Origin: Bacteroidia bacterium
GTDB taxonomy: Bacteria > Bacteroidota > Bacteroidia > Bacteroidales > Dysgonomonadaceae
Assembly (NCBI GenBank): GCA_030538215.1
Contig: JAUNUM010000015.1
Span: 1 to 40,624, forward strand
Reading direction: 5' to 3'
DNA: 40,624 nt
Of this stretch, positions 1-8,052 are shown piece after piece; position 1 is the stretch's first letter; every line of letters starts with the position of its first letter. The notes below the pieces were generated by a model. The model was not told the origin of the DNA. It worked only from the letters and a program-made list of their open reading frames with translations, and searched no databases. Both the position numbers and the translations under genes were made by a program.

Positions 1-35
1 TTAACGTAATCTCAATATATAATCGGTAGTACGCT

Positions 36-54
36 CCTCCTCCTTTGGAGGAGG
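36..54. repeat. Short perfect hairpin in intergenic DNA
   Basis: An 8-bp perfect stem (CCTCCTCC, TTT loop, GGAGGAGG) is followed by another GGGAGGAGG. Short purine/pyrimidine hairpins like this recur in Bacteroidota intergenic repeats. No function is assigned; it could be the edge of a mobile repeat or the terminator of a gene left of the window. Confidence 0.5.
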
Positions 55-66
55 TTGGGAGGAGGT

Positions 67-124
67 GTTGTACCGTAGAGACGCCACTGTGTCCGACCTT
101 TGACGGATATGACGTCTCTACAAC
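67..124. repeat. Imperfect inverted repeat (MITE-like)
   Basis: GTAGAGACG at 75-83 pairs with CGTCTCTAC at 113-121, extended by GTTGTA/CAAC at the outer ends with a small bulge. The centre contains TGACGGAT, whose reverse complement (ATCCGTCA) recurs at 19129 and 40539. There is no open reading frame, so this is probably a non-autonomous genomic repeat. The rest of 1-273 holds no gene I can support. Confidence 0.45.
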
Positions 125-157
125 ACGAACCGCACCCATAAAACTATCCTTTCAACT

Positions 158-192
158 ATGCGCCCTGCGGTCTCAAACCGCAGGGCGCGTAT
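158..192. repeat. Palindromic repeat, copy 1 (right partner at 1964-2000)
   Basis: A perfect 12-bp stem, GCGCCCTGCGGT (160-171) against ACCGCAGGGCGC (177-188), with a 5-nt loop. It shares the frame CATACGCGC..TGCGGT..ACCGCA..GCGCAT with the palindrome at 1964-2000, in opposite orientation, so the two copies bracket nhaD. It resembles REP elements. It lies about 80 bp beyond the nhaD stop and could also terminate that transcript, although no T-run follows. Confidence 0.6.
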
Positions 193-273
193 GAATTTTC
201 TCTGTGCCCCTCTGTGTTTCTCCGTGTTCCCTGTGTCCTAACACCATTTTGGTGTGCACACCGTCTCTACTTT

Positions 274-1704
274 TCAAAAAATCATCTGCTGCAAAATATA
301 CGTTCCTGCTCCTAAAGTATATCCGATAAGTGCGATAAGTGAAATACGTTTCAGGTACCAGCCAAACGATACTTTTTCGAGTCCCATAAAAACCACACCG
401 GCAGCAGAACCGATAATCAGGATGCTTCCGCCAACTCCGGCGCAATAAGCGATAAAGTGCCAAAACACGCCGTCTTCCACAAAATTTTGCATAAACACCG
501 GATCGGACATCGTGCTTGCAATGCTTGGATCTAAGACGGGATACATACCGATAGCTGCGGCAACCAAAGGCACATTATCTACAATAGCCGATAATAACCC
601 AATGGTATATCCCTGTGCATACACGTTGGGAAGATGTTTCGCCATATATACTGAAGCTTGCTGTAAAAGTCCGGCACTTTGTAATGCATCCACAGCCAGC
701 AAGATCCCTAAGAAAAACATCAACGTAGAGAAATCTATTCGTCCCAATACTTTCGAAACACGAAGTTTTAGGCTTTCGTTTAACTGATCTTTTCGGTTGT
801 AAAGAATTTCGGTATAAATCCATAACAGGCTCACACCCAGCAACAGCCCAATAAAAGGCGGCAAGTGAGTAATCGCTTTGAAGACGGGTGATAAAACCAG
901 TATGGAGACTCCGAAAATCAAAATTCCCAATCGATCTTTCTTTCGCATATGAAGTAGCAATTCGGAGTTTTCTCTTTCTTCCGTTTGCACACTTTCTGCT
1001 TCTTTGATGTTGCCTTTCAATAAAAACTGAGCTATAAAAACAGGTGCTACCATGGACACAAGGCTTGGAAAGAATAGTTGCGGTATGATGTTAGCGGAGA
1101 TATTTCCCTTAACCCACAACATAATGGTGGTAACGTCGCCAATGGGAGACCACGCTCCGCCGCTGTTTGCCGCAATAACAATAAGACTGCCGAAAAGCCA
1201 TCGTTCACGTGGTTCGGAAACAATGCGTCGGGTGAGCATAATCATAACAATGGTGGTGGTTAAGTTATCGAGCACGGCAGACATGAAAAACGTGATAAAG
1301 CTGATAAGCCAAAGCAGTTGACGTTTTTTTCGTGTGGTAATTTTTTCGGTGATGTAGGTAAATCCGCCGTGAACGTCAATAAGCTCTACAATAGTCATCG
1401 CGGCTAACAGAAAGAATAACATTTCGGCAATATCGCCGATACTTTCCAAAATTTGATGATCGATAACAAAGTGACGCACCTGAACCCCGAAAGTGTGGTG
1501 TTGAAGTTCGGGATGTGAAGTGAGGTAGTGGTTAAACACATCGGGAGATACGTTGAGAACGGTATTTGGTGCCAAATAGATGTAAATAACCCATAGAAGA
1601 GTACCGATAAGTAAGGCAACACTTGCTTTATTAACTTTTACGGTATGTTCCATCGCGATAAAAATATAACCTACGATGAAAATGATAATCATTGCATAAA
1701 CCAT
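274..1704 (-). CDS. nhaD: NhaD-type Na+/H+ antiporter
   Basis: Predicted inner-membrane sodium/proton antiporter of the ArsB/NhaD (ion transporter) superfamily, 476 aa, the normal family length. Evidence: about a dozen hydrophobic segments; the N-terminal NhaD pattern with an EH pair and NKA motif in the first membrane segments (residues 18-29); loops such as DNLTTTIVM and NSGGAWSPIGD, typical of NhaD; and a second inverted half with DNVPLVAAAIG. It would export Na+ in exchange for H+ for pH and sodium homeostasis. It is a single-gene unit: the neighbour upstream is the end of the glycogen cluster 339 bp away. A TACCTTTG -7 box lies 24 bp before the ATG. The function is well supported by motifs; ion selectivity is inferred from the family. 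Confidence 0.93.
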   Translation of the reverse strand: MVYAMIIIFIVGYIFIAMEHTVKVNKASVALLIGTLLWVIYIYLAPNTVLNVSPDVFNHYLTSHPELQHHTFGVQVRHFVIDHQILESIGDIAEMLFFLLAAMTIVELIDVHGGFTYITEKITTRKKRQLLWLISFITFFMSAVLDNLTTTIVMIMLTRRIVSEPRERWLFGSLIVIAANSGGAWSPIGDVTTIMLWVKGNISANIIPQLFFPSLVSMVAPVFIAQFLLKGNIKEAESVQTEERENSELLLHMRKKDRLGILIFGVSILVLSPVFKAITHLPPFIGLLLGVSLLWIYTEILYNRKDQLNESLKLRVSKVLGRIDFSTLMFFLGILLAVDALQSAGLLQQASVYMAKHLPNVYAQGYTIGLLSAIVDNVPLVAAAIGMYPVLDPSIASTMSDPVFMQNFVEDGVFWHFIAYCAGVGGSILIIGSAAGVVFMGLEKVSFGWYLKRISLIALIGYTLGAGTYILQQMIF

Positions 1705-1727
1705 GCTGTAATTTTATTAAAACGGTG

Positions 1728-1735
1728 CAAAGGTA
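1728..1735 (-). promoter_or_regulatory. Bacteroidota -7 promoter box for nhaD
   Basis: Reads TACCTTTG on the minus strand, a full match to the TAnnTTTG consensus of the Bacteroidota primary sigma factor, 24 bp upstream of the nhaD ATG. A clear -33 TTTG at standard spacing is not seen. Confidence 0.55.
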
Positions 1736-1798
1736 TATATTAAATTGAAAGAAATATTCGATTTAAGTGCCAAACACAAATTAGTTTATAGTATTCAT

Positions 1799-1821
1799 AA
1801 ATAAATCGACACGATTTATTT
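1799..1821. promoter_or_regulatory. Perfect 10-bp palindrome upstream of nhaD
   Basis: AAATAAATCG, loop ACA, CGATTTATTT. The arms are perfectly complementary and lie about 95 bp upstream of the nhaD start. Its position fits an operator or a weak bidirectional hairpin; nothing identifies a binding protein. It sits in the 339-bp gene-free stretch 1705-2043, which otherwise holds the nhaD promoter and two repeat pairs. Confidence 0.35.
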
Positions 1822-1837
1822 CTTCATTCTCTTTATG

Positions 1838-1900
1838 AAACCATTAAGAAATGAAGAAAACTAAGCCTTATCTTTTTTATTCTTAACCTCTTAATGGTTT
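1838..1900. repeat. Inverted repeat in nhaD/GH57 intergenic region
   Basis: AAACCATTAAGA (1838-1849) is perfectly complementary to TCTTAATGGTTT (1889-1900) with a 39-nt AT-rich centre. Its form is that of a non-coding intergenic repeat. No coding potential. Confidence 0.5.
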
Positions 1901-1963
1901 ATATTGTTTTAGACTATTAAGAGTGAAATTTAAAAAATAAATTGTGCATCTTGTTTTAATTTC

Positions 1964-2000
1964 CCATACGCGCTATGCGGTTCTAAACCGCAAAGCGCAT
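1964..2000. repeat. Palindromic repeat, copy 2
   Basis: GCGC-TA-TGCGGTT (1970-1982) faces AACCGCA-AA-GCGC (1986-1998). It is the same repeat family as 158-192, inverted relative to it, with differences concentrated in the mid-stem dinucleotide. It lies 44 bp beyond the GH57 stop, so it could also act as a 3' hairpin for the glycogen transcript. Confidence 0.6.
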
Positions 2001-2043
2001 TCTCCCGATGATGAAAAAAGAGTAATGCGTTATTTTTAAAATT

Positions 2044-3369
2044 TTACTTAGCCGATTTCTCCACTAACTTCTCTTCATTTTCGGTCACTACCTTTTTCAA
2101 TTCCAATTGAAGTTTTTTAATCTCTTGTTCCTGATTGTGGATGGTGGTGAGCAGAGAGTTTAATTCTTCGTTATCCACCGAATCGGGGAATTGGGCTTTT
2201 ACCCGGTCGATAAAATCGCTCAACACGTTCATATAATTGTTGAAAGCATCGTATGGCGATTGGTATGGGCTGAACTTGCTGTGTGTGGACCCATCGAAAA
2301 AGTGCTTGGTTGACATGTAATAGAAATGATCGCTCGATTGCAAGTATTGCCAATCTTTTTTCAATCGACGGTCGTTGGTTAAGCGCACTCTTTCGCTTAT
2401 TTCGTACAGTGTATCGAAAGCGCTTTTTTGAAGCTTGTTGCCCAACCATCGGCTTAGATCTCGCTCTTCGTCTGACCATGAAATGGGCATCGGAACCGAT
2501 ACCGTACCAACAGGCTTATGCGTATCCATAATTTGGCTGGGTGTGGAAAACTCAATGCCTTTGTCGAAAGCAAATTTAGGAAGTGCTTTCATAAATTCGA
2601 ATATTCCGGAGTGCGATGGTTGCAGATTGCCGAATGTTTCGTAATTCATGAAAATATTGAAGACCTCTTCTTCGGGTGAAGTGGCTGCAATCCACGATAT
2701 GTATTTTTCGGCTGTCAGCGGATACTCTTTCCACGTGTAATCTGAGAATCGCAGCGAAATATCGTCGCTAAACTGTGAGTTGCGTAGCAACAGTTTCATG
2801 TTGGGCTGGTTTATGGATTTATACACGTAGTTGGGGCTTCGCCACGAGAGTACGTGCTTGGCTCCTTCCGAGATCATCTTAGTGTAGCCCATGTTGTAGG
2901 CTATTTCGGCTATCTCATCGGAATAGATCATTTCGGTATTTCGCAACACCTTGGGTTCCTGGTCGAAAAGCAACTTGATCTTTTGCGTTTGTTGTTGCAC
3001 CTGGCTTTGAAATTCAACGGGGTCGGTGAGGCTCGACAGTGAATGTGCGTACGTTTCGGCCAGAAATTCAACAGCGCCGGTACGGCTCAGTTCTTTGAGC
3101 CCGTCGATAACTTCGGGAGCATAAACTTCCATTTGGTCGAGCGCTACACCCGATACCGAAATGGCAAATTTGAATTTCCCTTTGTAGGTGTTGATTAAAT
3201 CGAGTAGCATCCGGTTTGCAGGAATGAACGACCGCGCAGCAATCTGCTGCATAATATCTTCGTTTGAATAATCATCGTAGTAATAGTGGTCTCTGCCGAT
3301 ATTGAAAAAACGATACCTTTTTAACCGATACGGCTGATGAATTTGAAAATAAAAGCAAATTGTTTTCAT
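2044..3369 (-). CDS. GH57 alpha-amylase-like protein, catalytic acid/base Asp replaced
   Basis: A 441-aa protein of glycoside hydrolase family 57, expected to be cytosolic (no signal peptide). Conserved regions are visible: the IHQP motif at residues 10-13; the RNTEMIYSDE block with the presumed nucleophile Glu146; and region four at 241-247, which reads MNYETFG where active enzymes usually have DYETFG or DGE. Asn242 (codon AAT) therefore stands where the general acid/base Asp is expected. Alpha-amylase-like GH57 homologues lacking a catalytic residue are known as a class, so this protein may bind or regulate glycogen rather than cut it. The last 50 residues are a charged, probably coiled-coil tail. 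It is the third gene of the glucan cluster after the debranching enzyme and glycosyltransferase. Confidence 0.88.
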   Translation of the reverse strand: MKTICFYFQIHQPYRLKRYRFFNIGRDHYYYDDYSNEDIMQQIAARSFIPANRMLLDLINTYKGKFKFAISVSGVALDQMEVYAPEVIDGLKELSRTGAVEFLAETYAHSLSSLTDPVEFQSQVQQQTQKIKLLFDQEPKVLRNTEMIYSDEIAEIAYNMGYTKMISEGAKHVLSWRSPNYVYKSINQPNMKLLLRNSQFSDDISLRFSDYTWKEYPLTAEKYISWIAATSPEEEVFNIFMNYETFGNLQPSHSGIFEFMKALPKFAFDKGIEFSTPSQIMDTHKPVGTVSVPMPISWSDEERDLSRWLGNKLQKSAFDTLYEISERVRLTNDRRLKKDWQYLQSSDHFYYMSTKHFFDGSTHSKFSPYQSPYDAFNNYMNVLSDFIDRVKAQFPDSVDNEELNSLLTTIHNQEQEIKKLQLELKKVVTENEEKLVEKSAK

Positions 3370-3413
3370 ATGGTGTTTGTTTAGTTTTTTATACAGTTGT
3401 TGTATTTTACTTT

Positions 3414-3554
3414 ATAACCCCTCCGGGCTCCGCCTTCGTCCCCTTTGCCAAAGGGGACAGTTGCGCAGGTCGTGTATTTATCCATTTGGGATATTTGTAG
3501 CCTGCAACTCTTCCCTTAAGGTAAGGGGAGTACCGCGTAGCGGGGTGGGGTTAT
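3414..3554. repeat. MITE-like 141-bp inverted-repeat element
   Basis: Ends ATAACCCC (3414-3421) and GGGGTTAT (3547-3554) are inverted. Inside are two hairpins: GTCCCCTTT/AAAGGGGAC around GCC (3438-3458) and CCCTTA/TAAGGG (3513-3527). It has no coding capacity and higher GC than its surroundings. This is the form of a non-autonomous mobile repeat. It fills most of the 331-bp gap between the GH57 and glycosyltransferase genes; the remainder (3595-3700) is low-complexity sequence built from TTGAGCGTTG- and CTTCGCCCTT-type units. Confidence 0.55.
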
Positions 3555-3700
3555 GTTTCGAAATATTATTCATTATGACGCTTAAATTATTATTTGAGCA
3601 TTGAGTGTTGAGCATTGGGCGTTGAGCGTTGGGTTTATTCTTTGTTCTTTACTCTTCGCTCTATGCTCCTTGCTCTCTGCCTTTCGCCCTTCGCCCTTCG

Positions 3701-4960
3701 CTATTTAACCAGGCTATCATAAATCGCCCGAACTTTCTTACCGGCATCTTCCCAAAGAATGTTGTCAACTTCCGTTTTTCCTTCTTCTTTTAGAAATTCC
3801 GCCATTCCGGGATAGGTGCAAATCGAATACATGGCGTCTGCCATGGCATCAACGTCCCAATAATCGGTTTTGATGACGTTATCCAAGATTTCGGCACAAC
3901 CCGATTGATACGAAATTATACTCGGCACGTTGCACTGCATAGCTTCGAGCGGCGAAATACCGAACGGTTCCGAAACCGAAGGCATTACATACACATCGCT
4001 TGATTTCAGCATCTCATAAACCTGTTCTCCGCGAAGGAATCCCGTGAAATGAAATTTGTCGGCAATACCTCGATCGGCAACAAGGCGTATCATCTGGTTC
4101 ATCATATCGCCGCTGCCGGCCATCACGAATCGGATATGCTTGGTTCTTTTCAATACTTGTGTGGCCGCGTCAACAAAAAATTCGGGACCTTTTTGCATCG
4201 TAATACGTCCCAGAAAAGTAATTACCTTTTCTTTCACACCCGATATGCGTTCTATAGCTTCAATCTCAGGACTTAACGGTTCCACAGCGTTGTGAACGGT
4301 GGAAACTTTCCATTCCGGTTGATGATAATTTTCAATTACGGTTTTGCGGGTTAGGTTGCTCACACAAATAATATGATCGCAATGATCCATTCCGTTTTTT
4401 TCAATCCCGTAAACCGTTGGATTTGGTTTTCCGCGGCTGCGATCAAATTCGGTGGCGTGCACATGAATAACCAATGGTTTTCCGCTTACGCTTTTGGCGT
4501 GCAAACCGGAAGAGTAGGTGAGCCAGTCGTGAGCGTGGATGATGTCGTAATCATACGTGCGGGCAATAACGCCGGTAACGATGGAGTAGTTGTTGGTTTC
4601 TTCCAGAATATTGTTCGGATATCGCCCCGAAAACTCCAAGCAGCCCAGGTCATTGGTGTTCATATAGTTGAAGTCGGCATAAATATTGTCACGCATCCAG
4701 AAGTATTCTTCGGGATTCATGTATTTTTCCAATCTTGCCTTAGCCGTTTCCCAACTGACATCGCGCCACACAATGGGAGTATTGTTGCAACCGATTATTT
4801 TTAGGAAACTTTGGTCTTCGTCGCCCCAAGGTTTAGGAATGACAAACAGAATTTCCATATCTTTCTGTTTTGCCATACCTTTGGTTAATCCGTAACTTGC
4901 GGTTCCAAGCCCACCTAATATGTGGGGTGGAAATTCCCACCCTAACATCAGTGCTTTCAT
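3701..4960 (-). CDS. GT4-type glycosyltransferase, probable glucan synthase
   Basis: A 419-aa cytosolic GT-B fold glycosyltransferase. The N-terminus has the sugar-acceptor loop typical of glycogen synthase-like enzymes (WEFPPHILGGLG, residues 8-19). HAHDW lies at about 143-147. The C-terminal half is a Glycos_transf_1 domain with LGRITMQKGPE and the nucleotide-sugar motif EPFGISPLE, carrying the E-x7-E pair. Next to a debranching enzyme and a GH57 protein, the likely role is elongation of storage alpha-glucan from a nucleotide-glucose donor, or making of a maltosyl donor. The sequence does not settle the donor. It is transcribed after the debranching gene (172-bp gap containing only short direct repeats) and before the GH57 gene. 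Confidence 0.85.
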   Translation of the reverse strand: MKALMLGWEFPPHILGGLGTASYGLTKGMAKQKDMEILFVIPKPWGDEDQSFLKIIGCNNTPIVWRDVSWETAKARLEKYMNPEEYFWMRDNIYADFNYMNTNDLGCLEFSGRYPNNILEETNNYSIVTGVIARTYDYDIIHAHDWLTYSSGLHAKSVSGKPLVIHVHATEFDRSRGKPNPTVYGIEKNGMDHCDHIICVSNLTRKTVIENYHQPEWKVSTVHNAVEPLSPEIEAIERISGVKEKVITFLGRITMQKGPEFFVDAATQVLKRTKHIRFVMAGSGDMMNQMIRLVADRGIADKFHFTGFLRGEQVYEMLKSSDVYVMPSVSEPFGISPLEAMQCNVPSIISYQSGCAEILDNVIKTDYWDVDAMADAMYSICTYPGMAEFLKEEGKTEVDNILWEDAGKKVRAIYDSLVK

Positions 4961-5132
4961 ATTATAGTGTTTTAAGTAGTTTTATTTGCTTTTTGCTATT
5001 GGCCCTTAGCTGTTGGCTTTTCTGTTGAACTGATTTGATAGACCATATATAACTTAAATGTTTCATCTACATAGCTTTTAATTGGTTTCCCTTTCCTGCT
5101 AAATGCTAATAGCTAATTGCTAAGGCTGTTAT

Positions 5133-7073
5133 TTATCCGAATGATTTAATCAGTTTCTTTGCACGCAATGTCTCTGCTACGCTCATAGCAAAAGAATAAC
5201 CCCCATGAGCATAAAAAGGCGGATTGGAATCGTAAAATTCGGACAAAGTGCCGATGCAATCGTTTTGCATTTGATCTTCCAACTCAATCATTATTCGATC
5301 TGCCAAAGAAAGTCCGCTCATACTAAATACTTTCAAGTAGGCTTCGATATATGCGCCAATGAGCCACGGAAAAGCACATCCGTTGAAATAAGCGTATTCT
5401 TTTTCCTCGGTTGTTCCCGTGTATCGCGGGCGGTAGTTATATCCTTTCGGGCTTAAAGAACGAATTCCCACGGGAGTAAGCAACTCTTTGGTAACAAAAT
5501 CGATAACCGACTTTTTCTGTCGTCGGTCTAATGGCGAATAATCTACCGAAACAGCGAAAATCATATTGGGGCGGACATTTCTATCGGCATACGTCCCATC
5601 CACGAAATCGTAGAGGTAGCCGGCATCGTTTAGGAATGTTTCAACGAACGATTGTTGTACTTTCAATGCTTTCTCTTCAAGAAGAGCGGCCAGTTCTTCC
5701 TTATTTACGGAGGCGGCAACTTCTTCGGCAAACTTCAGCGCATTGTGCCACAGCGCGTTGAATTCAACCAGATAGCCCGAGCGGGGAGTAACGGGTTTGC
5801 CATTTTGCATCGCGTTCATCCAGCTTACGGCAACATCGTGCCCGTATGTTGAAACCAATCCGTTCTCTTGGTCAGCAGCTAAATTGGGATGTTTGTTAGA
5901 CAAAATAAAATCGATAACCGAAAGGAGAAAATCTACATATTTTGTTTTAAAAACTTGTTTGTTTTCTTTCCAATATTGTTGTAACGACCACGTTACCCAC
6001 AGCAAGACATCGGGATCTTCTATTTGTTTTATGATATTTTTACCCGGTTTATCATTCATAAAATCTTGAATGTGAGGTATGGCTGAATCCATGATTTTTA
6101 GAAAATCTTCGGGTCTGCCAACCGATAGAGTACAGCCCGGTAACGATATAAATTGGTCGCGCGCACGAACCTTAAACCAAGGATAGCCTGCCAGCAGATA
6201 TGTTTCATCCGTTTTTGGAATGTAATAAAACTGATGGCTTGAGTTTTTCAAACAATTATAAAAGCTGGATCTTGGCGTTCGTTTTTGAATTTCGAAGCTG
6301 AATTCATCAGCAAGAGTGGTTGTATCTACTAAAATATCTCCTGCCGAAAAGATAATTTCTTCGCCCTTTGCAATGGGTAGCTCAAAATGTCCGGGAACAT
6401 AGAGATCTTCTTTGAAAGTATCGCCGTTTTGCATATCTTGAATATACTCTACACCTTGGCTCCAATAGGGTTGATACATAAAATCAACCTTCTTATTGAA
6501 CTGCATAAAAAACTCGGGATAACCGTAGTACATGCTTGTGCTAATACCGTTTTCTATTTCGCGATACGAACGATCTACCTGATCGTTTTCCTTGGTCAGC
6601 TGCGAAATGTTTCGGAAAGCCATATAAGGCTTGAACCGAATGGTGGTCGGAGAATGAGCATCCAGCAACTTGTACCGAATCATGAGCCGGTTTTCTTTCG
6701 ACGAAAACATAATTTCCTTGGAAAGAATAACGCCGCCCACGCGATAAATGGTTTTAGGAACACTGTCGCTGTTGAATTCGCGGATGTATTTGTGTCCTTT
6801 TGGGCTGTAGTTGTCGTCGTTGTATTTGTGAATTCCTAAATTAAATTCCGCTCCGTGTTGGATGACAGTTTCATCAATTGAAGAGAGAATAAGGTGATTG
6901 TCATCGTCCAAAAATGGCACGGGCATTACCAGAAGCCCTTGATACTTCGATGTATTGCAACCCGAAATTGATGTGTTTTGATAAGCTCCTTTTCTGTTAG
7001 TTCTCAGCACGTTGCGATACAGAGAGTATTCCAGGTTAATCAGCAGGTCCTTATCGAATTTTAGATAGCTCAT
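5133..7073 (-). CDS. Glycogen debranching enzyme (amylo-alpha-1,6-glucosidase type)
   Basis: A 646-aa two-domain protein. Residues 1 to about 250 are beta-rich, of the glycogen debranching enzyme N-terminal type. From about 290 to the end there is an (alpha/alpha)6 amylo-1,6-glucosidase domain (GH133-like), with the conserved stretches TYGHDVAVSWMNAM, RSGYLVEFNALWHNAL and FAVSVDYSPL. It hydrolyses the alpha-1,6-linked glucose left at glycogen branch points, in the cytosol. It is first in a minus-strand unit followed by the glycosyltransferase and GH57 genes; the same trio is common in Bacteroidales, which supports glycogen metabolism. A promoter is visible upstream at 7117-7148. Confidence 0.92.
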   Translation of the reverse strand: MSYLKFDKDLLINLEYSLYRNVLRTNRKGAYQNTSISGCNTSKYQGLLVMPVPFLDDDNHLILSSIDETVIQHGAEFNLGIHKYNDDNYSPKGHKYIREFNSDSVPKTIYRVGGVILSKEIMFSSKENRLMIRYKLLDAHSPTTIRFKPYMAFRNISQLTKENDQVDRSYREIENGISTSMYYGYPEFFMQFNKKVDFMYQPYWSQGVEYIQDMQNGDTFKEDLYVPGHFELPIAKGEEIIFSAGDILVDTTTLADEFSFEIQKRTPRSSFYNCLKNSSHQFYYIPKTDETYLLAGYPWFKVRARDQFISLPGCTLSVGRPEDFLKIMDSAIPHIQDFMNDKPGKNIIKQIEDPDVLLWVTWSLQQYWKENKQVFKTKYVDFLLSVIDFILSNKHPNLAADQENGLVSTYGHDVAVSWMNAMQNGKPVTPRSGYLVEFNALWHNALKFAEEVAASVNKEELAALLEEKALKVQQSFVETFLNDAGYLYDFVDGTYADRNVRPNMIFAVSVDYSPLDRRQKKSVIDFVTKELLTPVGIRSLSPKGYNYRPRYTGTTEEKEYAYFNGCAFPWLIGAYIEAYLKVFSMSGLSLADRIMIELEDQMQNDCIGTLSEFYDSNPPFYAHGGYSFAMSVAETLRAKKLIKSFG

Positions 7074-7116
7074 ATTTTACTAGGAATTAGAATATACCGT
7101 TTTTGATTTGATGTTC

Positions 7117-7148
7117 GAAAGATAGTTAATTACTGCTAATCTAACAAA
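7117..7148 (-). promoter_or_regulatory. Promoter of the glycogen cluster
   Basis: On the minus strand a TTTG (-33, complement of 7145-7148) is followed after 20 nt by TATCTTTC (complement of 7117-7124), one base away from TAnnTTTG. It implies a 5' leader of about 35-40 nt before the debranching-enzyme ATG at 7073. Confidence 0.55.
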
Positions 7149-7185
7149 TAATAAACTCTTTTTGTTTCTAAAATTTTGATTGGAT

Positions 7186-7219
7186 TTTGACGTGAAATGG
7201 TTCTTTTTAGTTAGTTTTG
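7186..7219 (+). promoter_or_regulatory. Promoter directly abutting the rhomboid start
   Basis: TTTG (7186-7189), a 22-nt spacer, then a full-consensus TAGTTTTG (7212-7219). Bacteroidota transcripts usually begin a few bases after this box, which places the 5' end at or next to the ATG at 7226. The transcript would be leaderless or nearly so. The box overlaps the upstream TTG at 7217, arguing against that codon as the start. Confidence 0.6.
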
Positions 7220-7225
7220 TATTAT

Positions 7226-7885
7226 ATGGATGAGATGATAAAAACCGAACGGCTGCAGAAAAAAAGAATATGGTTGGCTACAATTCCCGCGCTGGTGATG
7301 TGTGTGCTGGTTTGGGTGATGTTTTTAATTGATTATACTCATATTTCTCAGTTCAACTTTTCAGTTTTGGGTATTTATCCTCGTCAGTTAAACGGTTTGT
7401 TTGGTATTGCTTTCTCGCCTTTTGTTCACGGATCGTTTTCGCATCTTGTATCTAATACTGTTCCTCTGTTGGTTTTGTTCTCGTTGTTGTTCTATTTTTA
7501 TAATCAGATAGCTTTAAAATCGCTCGCGTACCTTTGGCTGCTGAGTGGACTTATAACATGGTTGATTGGTAGAAACTCTTATCATGTGGGCGCGAGCGGA
7601 TTAATTTTTGCTTTGGTTTTTTTCCTGTTTTTTAGTGGTTTGTTCAGAAGATATATACCGCTTGTTGCTGTTTCAATGGTAGTGGCTTTTGTGTATGGAA
7701 GCACCGTGTGGAGCATTTTTCCGATAACCGAATATATTGATGTAAATCTTTCGTGGGAAGGTCATTTATCGGGAGCGATTGCCGGATTTATAGTTGCATT
7801 GATATTTAGAAATCAGGGTCCGCAGAAACCTGAGACTTTTTGGAATGAGGAAGATGATCTGGACGACGAGGAGACCGGGCGATAG
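7226..7885 (+). CDS. Rhomboid-family intramembrane serine protease
   Basis: A 219-aa polytopic membrane protein with six predicted membrane spans. Active-site features: His73...Asn77 (HLVSN), the GASG motif with nucleophile Ser124, and His180 (EGHLSGAIAG) in the last span, together the rhomboid catalytic dyad and oxyanion residues. The C-terminal tail (about 196-219) is acidic and cytosolic. It would cleave membrane proteins within the bilayer; the substrate is unknown. I chose the ATG at 7226, since a TTG nine bases earlier lies inside the promoter box; an ATG at 7235 is also possible. It is a single-gene unit, divergent from the glycogen cluster, and the two promoter regions lie within about 100 bp of each other. 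Confidence 0.9.
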   Translation: MDEMIKTERLQKKRIWLATIPALVMCVLVWVMFLIDYTHISQFNFSVLGIYPRQLNGLFGIAFSPFVHGSFSHLVSNTVPLLVLFSLLFYFYNQIALKSLAYLWLLSGLITWLIGRNSYHVGASGLIFALVFFLFFSGLFRRYIPLVAVSMVVAFVYGSTVWSIFPITEYIDVNLSWEGHLSGAIAGFIVALIFRNQGPQKPETFWNEEDDLDDEETGR

Positions 7886-8022
7886 GGCGAAGGGTAATTA
7901 GTAATTAGTATGGCTTTGCCTTCGTTTTCGCGTTTGTGTTTGAATTTTGACACCTTTGTCATAAAAAATAAATTTCAAAGTGGACTCACAGCTAAACACA
8001 TTCTCCATTCTTGATTTTTTAT

Positions 8023-8030
8023 TACTTTTG
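8023..8030 (+). promoter_or_regulatory. -7 promoter box for ddh
   Basis: TACTTTTG matches TAnnTTTG and lies 22 bp upstream of the ddh ATG. No convincing -33 element at the usual distance. Confidence 0.5.
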
Positions 8031-8052
8031 TAATTGAAAAAATAAGTAAGAA

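Noticed and set aside
3595-3700. Low-complexity TTGAGCGTTG/CTTCGCCCTT tracts, considered as a CRISPR or tandem-repeat array
   Set aside because: Units are irregular, short and without spacers; similar phrase-like repeats occur in other gaps (4961-5132, 8950-9000).
4373-4804. 143-codon plus-strand frame inside the glycosyltransferase
   Set aside because: Fully antisense to a well-supported GT4 gene with intact motifs; composition is that of a shadow frame.
6387-6839. 150-codon plus-strand frame inside the debranching-enzyme gene
   Set aside because: Antisense to the N-terminal domain of a clear glycogen debranching enzyme; no promoter or recognisable protein features.
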